Below are positions 59,387-64,000 of a DNA stretch of 64,000 nucleotides, piece after piece (the stretch's first letter is position 1; the number at the start of each line of letters is the position of its first letter). The DNA comes from Gordonia sp. KTR9. Lineage in GTDB: Bacteria; Actinomycetota; Actinomycetes; Mycobacteriales; Mycobacteriaceae. Position numbers and translations under genes: made by a program. The notes beneath the pieces were generated by a model. It worked only from the letters and a program-made list of their open reading frames with translations, had not been told where the DNA came from and searched no databases. The stretch lies in NCBI RefSeq assembly GCF_000143885.2, contig NC_018581.1:1488001-1552000 (forward strand), read 5' to 3'.

Positions 59387-59770
59387 ATGGCCAAGCAGAA
59401 AGAGGAGATGGGGTCGGTCGAGAAGATGCAGGCGGTCTCCGAGTTCGTCGCGGAGAACTTCGACGACATCAAGGCCTCGGCACCCTCGGGGGTCTCGGCA
59501 ACCTCGGCCGTCGAGGCGGAGGCCATCGGCGCCGACACCATCACGGTCTCCTACGAAGGCCACCAGTACACGGTTCCGGCGTCCGTCGAAGATTGGTCGA
59601 TCGACACCCTCGAAGCCGCGGAGAACGGTGCGCCCACCGGTGTGCTCCGCGGCGTCCTCGGTGACGACCAGTACGCGGTGTTCAAGACCCGTCACCCGAA
59701 GGTGCGCAACCTCAAGGAGATGTCTCAAAAGGTCGCCAACGCTTCCGGTTTCAACGAGACGGGAAAATAG
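59387..59770 (+). CDS. tail assembly chaperone, short form (G-like)
   Basis: 127 residues (VEKMQAVSEFVAENFDDIKA, ADTITVSYEGHQYTVPASVE, EDWSIDTLEAAENGAP). It ends in GGGAAAA-TAG; a -1 slip there gives a longer G-T fusion. Chaperone for tail tube assembly by analogy with lambda gpG/gpGT. Confidence 0.82.
   Translation: MAKQKEEMGSVEKMQAVSEFVAENFDDIKASAPSGVSATSAVEAEAIGADTITVSYEGHQYTVPASVEDWSIDTLEAAENGAPTGVLRGVLGDDQYAVFKTRHPKVRNLKEMSQKVANASGFNETGK
59761..59767 (+). other. GGGAAAA slippery heptamer for -1 ribosomal frameshift
   Basis: In the frame of the short chaperone the heptamer reads G-GGA-AAA followed at once by TAG. A -1 slip gives GGG-AAA-ATA and enters the T reading frame. It fits the canonical XXXYYYZ rule. 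Confidence 0.85.
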
Positions 59771-60252
59771 TCGCGCCGGTGGTCCGCGCAGTACCGACCT
59801 TCTCGGTGCTGCGCGGATTCCTGGCGCTCCTCCAGCTACACGAAGACCTCATCGAAGCGGACCTGTCGGCGTTCCACACGATCGACTACCGCGACCGATG
59901 GCGTCGGCACCCCGACGGCATGCGCAGACTCACCTTGCGCATGATCTACGTCCGCGTCCGCTTCCTTCCCGCTAAATCGGCACTGTCCCTGCACTTCTCG
60001 GACGGACGCAGCAAGTGGGACCTGCACGCCCATCTCCTCGCTGAACTGGTGAAGGCGATGGCCGGCATCGACTACCCCGAACGTCACGCACCCGTCGACG
60101 AGTCCACACCGGACGACCGGGCAGAGAAACAGTCCAACCGCGAGAAGCGGCGCGAGGCAGCACTCGCGCGCGCTCGAGCACACAACAACGCGCAAGGCGG
60201 CGACGTCGCCGCGCAGGTCGCCCAGGCCCGCGCGAACGCGAAAGCGATCTGA
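59767..60252 (+). CDS. tail assembly chaperone T extension (made as G-T fusion)
   Basis: This -1 frame has about 161 residues after the slip site. It begins IVAPVVRAVPTFSVLRGFLA, then AFHTIDYRDRWRRHPDGM and LAELVKAMAGIDYPERH, and a basic tail. A GTG at 59779 exists but has no ribosome-binding site, so translation via the frameshift is favoured. Confidence 0.78.
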   Translation: MVAPVVRAVPTFSVLRGFLALLQLHEDLIEADLSAFHTIDYRDRWRRHPDGMRRLTLRMIYVRVRFLPAKSALSLHFSDGRSKWDLHAHLLAELVKAMAGIDYPERHAPVDESTPDDRAEKQSNREKRREAALARARAHNNAQGGDVAAQVAQARANAKAI

Positions 60253-60266
60253 AGGTGGTGATCTGA

Positions 60267-63200
60267 GTGGCTGAAGGTGGTGGTGGCGAGAACGTCGGTT
60301 ACGCGATGCTGCCGGTGACCCTCGCGTTCGAGGGGATCACCAAGGACATCGCGAGTCACCTCGGTGTTCCACTGAAGAACGCGGCCGCGAAGGCCGGCAA
60401 GGACGCTGGGTCGGCGATCGCCGACGGTGTCGCTGGTGCCAAGTCGAAGGTCGACGCCGCCACCACCAAGGTCGCCCAGGCGTACAAGAAGGTCGAGGAC
60501 CAGGCCGGGAAACTGCGCGTCGCCGAGGCCCAGTTGCAGGCGCTCCGCGACCGCGGTGTCACCGACGCCGGAAGACTGGCCGCCGCGCAGGAGAAGGTGG
60601 CGAAAGCCGAACGTGATCTGACGCAGGCGAAGAACGGCCACAAGAACGCGGCCGGCTCACTCACGCAGGCCGAGAAGAACCACGCCGCCGCCGCCAAGCA
60701 GGCCGCCGACGCCGAGAACCAGGCTGCGCGTGCGTCGAAGAACTCCGCCGACGCCAACGGGCTCGCCCAACGCGCCGCGAGCAAAGCAGGCCAGGCGTAC
60801 GACGACCTCACCGCGAAGGCGAAGGGATTCGGCAAGACCATCGCCGCCGGGATCGGGTTCGGCGCCGGCATGAACATCTCCGGCATCACCTCATCGCTCA
60901 TCGAGATGGGCGACACCTTCGCCAACGTCAACAAGACGATCGCGTTCACCACCGGCGCCACCGGGGAACGCCTCGACGAACTGAACGCGTCGGTCCGCAG
61001 TATCGCGAAGGAATCGCCAAAAGCGATGACCGACATCGCATCCGCGATCGCCGACGTTGCGAAGAAGACCGACCTCACCGGCCAGCCGCTCGAGGACCTC
61101 ACCAAGCGGATGATGAAGCTCGACACCCTTGGACGGGGTGTCGACGTCGGTGCATTCACACAGTCGATGCGCGCCTTCGGCGTCCCCGCGGGCGACATGT
61201 CGAACCAGCTCGACCGGTTGTACAAGGTGTCGACCGCGACCGGCATAGGCATCGGCGAGCTCGCCGCGATGGCGGGCAAGGGCGCACCGCAGTTCAAGGC
61301 GATGGGGATGTCGCTCGACGACACCGCGCTGATGCTCGGATCGCTGCACAAAGCCGGTGTGCGCGGCGAGCAGGTCACAATCGGTCTGAACAAGGCCATG
61401 ATCAACCTCGCCAAGGGCGGCGGGAACGTCAAAGAGAAGTTCGGACAGGCGATTACCGAACTGCAGGGCCTCATCCGGTCGGGCCAGGAGTCCGCGGCGC
61501 TCGAGAAGGCCGGCGGCCTGTTCGGCACGAAGTCGGCGGGCCAGTTCATCCAGGCCATCAAGTCCGGGCGGATGAACGTCGACGAGCTGAAGAAGTCGGT
61601 CGAGGAGCAAGAGGGCGGCATCCTGGATGCCGGTGGCGCGATCACCACCATGTCCGGTGCCTGGCAGATGATGAAGAACAACGTTCTGATCCTGCTCGAA
61701 CCGATCGTGACGAAGCTCTTCGGTTCGATGCAGTCCGGCATCAAGTGGTTCCGCGCCGAGGGCGTCGAGGCGATCCAGAAGTTCGGCGACAAGGTCAAGG
61801 CGGCGTGGAACTCCGAGGAAATTCAGGGGTTCATCACGAAGATCCGCGACACCTTCGTCGCGGTGTGGCCGAAGATCACCAGCGGCTTCGAGACCACGGT
61901 CGCCGTAGTGCAGAAGCTCACCCCGATTCTCGGACCGGTCCTGCTCGGCATCTTCTCGGGCCTCGTCACCGCGGTCACTGCCGTCGCGAACGGATTGTCG
62001 TCGATGGTCCGCTGGATCAGCGAAAACAAGGTCGAAGCCGGCCTGCTCGCAGTGGGTCTCGCCGGACTGTTCGGACCCGCGATCCTCGCAGGCCTCGCCG
62101 GAGCCAGCGGGAAGATCCTCGGGATGCTCAAGAACCTGCGGATCGTCACCGCAGCGACCAAGCTCTGGGCGATCGCCACCAAGGCGGCCGCGATCGCGAT
62201 GAGAATTCTCAATCTCGCGCTAGTCGCAAACCCCATCGGTCTCATCATCGCCGGGCTCACCGCTCTCGCAGCAGGCCTCGTGATGCTCTACAAGCGCTCC
62301 GAGACGTTCCGCAACATCGTCACTGGCGCGTGGAACGCCATCAAGGGCGCCGCGATGGCCGTCGTGAACTGGTTCCGCGACACCGCGTGGCCGTGGCTGC
62401 AGAAGGTGTGGGACGGCATCGCCGACGGTGTCGGGAAGATGATCGGTTTCGTCCGCGACCACTGGCGCTTGATCGTCTCCATCATCGGCGGCCCGATCGG
62501 TCTCGTCGTCGCGCTCGTCACCAAGTACTGGGACCAGATTAAGAACGTCTTCTCCATCGCATGGGAGGGCATCAAGACCATCGTCGGCGCCGGACTCGCC
62601 GTGTTCCGCGGTATCGGCGATGTCCTGAACTGGCTGTGGCAGAGCGTGGTTCAGCCCGTCTGGGATGGAATCAAGGCGGCGATCGGGTTCGCGTGGGACG
62701 GCATCAAGTTCTACATCGATGCAGGGCTCGCGGTGTTCCGTGGCATCGGCACAGTGCTGAACTGGCTGTGGCAGAACGTCGTCGTCCCGGTGTGGAACGG
62801 GATCAAGGACGCGATCGCTTTCGCATGGGGTCTCATCCAGCCGGTGATCGAGGCGTTCAAGACCGGCGTGCAGATCGCCGGTGACCTCATCTCGGGCGTG
62901 TGGAACCGGCTGGTCGAGACGGTGAAGAACGTCGGCACCGGCATCCGAGACGGGTTCATGGCCGTCGTCAACTTCGTCGGTGGGCTACCGGCGAAGATCG
63001 CCGAGAAGGCGACCGGCATGTGGGACGGCATCAAGAATGCGTTCAAGGCCGCCGTGAACTGGATCATCGACGGCTGGAACAGGATCGAGTTCAAGATCCC
63101 CGGCTTCGAGCTCGGTCCGGTGAAGTTCGCCGGGTTCACCCTCGGCCTGCCCGATATCCCTCGCCTCGCCGACGGCGGCCGGCCGTCGGACTTCTTCAAG

Positions 63201-64000
63201 CGTGCGATCGGCATGGTGCGCGGCGCCGGCGGGCCGACCGACGACATGGTTCCGTCGCTGTTGTCGAACAGCGAGTCCGTCAACACCGCGAAGTCGACGG
63301 CGAAGTACTGGCCGATGTTCGCTCGGCTGAACCGCGGTGTGCCGCTGCTCGAGGCCCTGCGGGCGGTGGTCCCGGCATTCGCCACGGGTGGCGTCGCTGG
63401 TCGCGAACCGTACGGGCTGCCGGTGGGGTCCAGTGGCCCGGTCAACGTGCCGTGGGTCCAGGACGTTGAGCGACAGTTCGGCGTGAAGGCGACCACCTAC
63501 GCGGGCCATCAGGAGAAGGACGGCCAGAACAAGGGCATCGACTGGTCCGGACCGACGTCGAACATGCAGCGGTTCGCCGAGTACCTGCGCAGCATCCGCG
63601 GTGAACTCGAGCAGGTCATCTGGATGAACCCTGAGACCGGGGAGAAGATCGGCGTCGCCAACGGCGAGATGGTCGGTCCCGGAACGTCGCAACCGGGTTA
63701 CTACGGCGCGGACTGGGCGGACCACACCGACCACGTGCACACTCGCCAGAGCTTCGCGTTCGGTTCGTCTGCGGCGCCTCAGCAGCCGACGGTCATCGAC
63801 CAGGTCACCGTCGGAACGGGCACTGCGGCGCAGACGGTCAGCGGTGAGGCGGCGTCGGGCCCGAAGGCGATGACGCTCGGCGAGTGGATCGCGCGACGCA
63901 TCTTCGGCAATTGGAATGGAGCCGCGGCCGCGGAGGGCGCGTCGTCCGGAGCATCGGTGACCTCGGCGGCTGGGACGTCGCTCACGTCGGGTGCGCCCGC
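60267..64000 (+). CDS. tape measure protein with C-terminal peptidase-like domain (right edge)
   Basis: At least 1244 residues to the right edge. A coiled-coil start (KVEDQAGKLRVAEAQLQALR, TQAKNGHKNAAGS), then the tape core typical of siphophages (FANVNKTIAFTTGATGERLD, MRAFGVPAGDMSNQLDRLYK, GSLHKAGVRGEQVTIGLNKA), hydrophobic helices (LLAVGLAGLFGPAILAGLAG), two exact-length 44-residue repeats at 62559-62822, and a domain around residues 1060-1165 with GIDWSGPTSNMQRFAEYLRS and DWADHTDHVHTRQS, which resembles peptidase-like domains used to cross the cell wall. Sets tail length. GTG start with AAGGTGGTG upstream. Confidence 0.9.
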   Translation, partial: MAEGGGGENVGYAMLPVTLAFEGITKDIASHLGVPLKNAAAKAGKDAGSAIADGVAGAKSKVDAATTKVAQAYKKVEDQAGKLRVAEAQLQALRDRGVTDAGRLAAAQEKVAKAERDLTQAKNGHKNAAGSLTQAEKNHAAAAKQAADAENQAARASKNSADANGLAQRAASKAGQAYDDLTAKAKGFGKTIAAGIGFGAGMNISGITSSLIEMGDTFANVNKTIAFTTGATGERLDELNASVRSIAKESPKAMTDIASAIADVAKKTDLTGQPLEDLTKRMMKLDTLGRGVDVGAFTQSMRAFGVPAGDMSNQLDRLYKVSTATGIGIGELAAMAGKGAPQFKAMGMSLDDTALMLGSLHKAGVRGEQVTIGLNKAMINLAKGGGNVKEKFGQAITELQGLIRSGQESAALEKAGGLFGTKSAGQFIQAIKSGRMNVDELKKSVEEQEGGILDAGGAITTMSGAWQMMKNNVLILLEPIVTKLFGSMQSGIKWFRAEGVEAIQKFGDKVKAAWNSEEIQGFITKIRDTFVAVWPKITSGFETTVAVVQKLTPILGPVLLGIFSGLVTAVTAVANGLSSMVRWISENKVEAGLLAVGLAGLFGPAILAGLAGASGKILGMLKNLRIVTAATKLWAIATKAAAIAMRILNLALVANPIGLIIAGLTALAAGLVMLYKRSETFRNIVTGAWNAIKGAAMAVVNWFRDTAWPWLQKVWDGIADGVGKMIGFVRDHWRLIVSIIGGPIGLVVALVTKYWDQIKNVFSIAWEGIKTIVGAGLAVFRGIGDVLNWLWQSVVQPVWDGIKAAIGFAWDGIKFYIDAGLAVFRGIGTVLNWLWQNVVVPVWNGIKDAIAFAWGLIQPVIEAFKTGVQIAGDLISGVWNRLVETVKNVGTGIRDGFMAVVNFVGGLPAKIAEKATGMWDGIKNAFKAAVNWIIDGWNRIEFKIPGFELGPVKFAGFTLGLPDIPRLADGGRPSDFFKRAIGMVRGAGGPTDDMVPSLLSNSESVNTAKSTAKYWPMFARLNRGVPLLEALRAVVPAFATGGVAGREPYGLPVGSSGPVNVPWVQDVERQFGVKATTYAGHQEKDGQNKGIDWSGPTSNMQRFAEYLRSIRGELEQVIWMNPETGEKIGVANGEMVGPGTSQPGYYGADWADHTDHVHTRQSFAFGSSAAPQQPTVIDQVTVGTGTAAQTVSGEAASGPKAMTLGEWIARRIFGNWNGAAAAEGASSGASVTSAAGTSLTSGAP
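62559..62822 (+). repeat. two tandem 132-base (44-residue) repeats in the tape measure gene
   Basis: Unit 1 (62559-62690) and unit 2 (62691-62822) both read AW-[ED]-GIK ... GLAVFRGIG-x-VLNWLWQ ... PVW-[DN]-GIK-x-AI. A third copy starts at 62823 (AWGLIQPV) and then diverges. Each repeat unit in a tape measure adds a fixed tail length. Confidence 0.85.

Larger units (their letters stand above)
29820..64000. mobile_element. prophage, left part (integration, immunity, early genes, head and tail genes)
   Basis: The region holds a tyrosine integrase at one end beside a tRNA, a divergent repressor/early-gene switch, recombination and replication genes, then terminase, portal, capsid and tail genes in canonical siphovirus order, and runs past the right edge. 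All major structural genes are intact, so it may be an active prophage. Confidence 0.93.

Noticed and set aside
1..64000. CRISPR arrays and insertion sequences
   Set aside because: No regularly spaced direct repeats and no transposase genes were seen in any frame inspected.

Overview
The window is high-GC actinobacterial DNA from a mycolic-acid-containing bacterium of the order Mycobacteriales. Two MspA-type porins, an antigen-85-like mycolyltransferase and the MprAB-PepD envelope-stress genes point that way, and Gordonia or a close relative is my best guess (inference). It falls into a chromosomal part (1 to about 29,810) and the left two thirds or so of an integrated prophage (about 29,820 to the right edge, not closed).

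Chromosomal part. A left-truncated assimilatory-type nitrate reductase (minus strand) is followed by mprA-mprB-pepD-moaB2. From about 17.3 to 28.8 kb come mscL, a SAF-domain protein, nhaA, a Na+/alanine-type symporter, a FmdB/Ruc-type zinc-ribbon gene behind a CIRCE element, 5-formyl-THF cyclo-ligase, galU, a MoeA/Glp-like gene, rimJ, a SIMPL-domain gene and a GlpR-like membrane protein. From memory, this order closely follows Mycobacterium tuberculosis Rv0981-Rv0996. Between moaB2 and mscL lies a roughly 10 kb envelope-related block: two tandem MspA-type porins, a single-gene ABC exporter, a second pair of ABC exporter halves that looks like a heterodimer with one degenerate ATP site, an antigen-85-like mycolyltransferase, and four tiny genes (30, 30, 31 and 33 codons) coding related acidic, signal-peptide-less peptides with a conserved hydrophobic-[ST]-[GD]-S core. 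These small genes, each with its own good ribosome-binding site and with strong terminators after two of the units, are the best candidate for an undescribed system. They recall the small O-mycolated PorA/PorH proteins of Corynebacterium.

Prophage. It sits at the 3' end of a tRNA-Ala(CGC) gene. The leftward lysogeny module holds a tyrosine integrase, DUF3263, ImmA/IrrE peptidase, a membrane protein, an unknown protein and a HTH repressor. The rightward early module (34.2-49.1 kb) is a chain of small genes mostly overlapping by 1-4 bases: HTH regulators, an antirepressor, RecE-like exonuclease plus RecT, m5C and N6-A methyltransferases, a replication protein, a RusA resolvase and many Cys-pair mini proteins. 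One leftward membrane-anchored 'moron' interrupts it. A late-type promoter then leads into HNH, terminase, portal, protease with a nested scaffold, decoration, capsid, an Acb2-like putative anti-CBASS sponge, connectors, major tail protein, tail chaperones with a -1 frameshift at GGGAAAA, and a tape measure protein that runs off the right edge. Lysis genes, minor tail genes and attR lie beyond the window.
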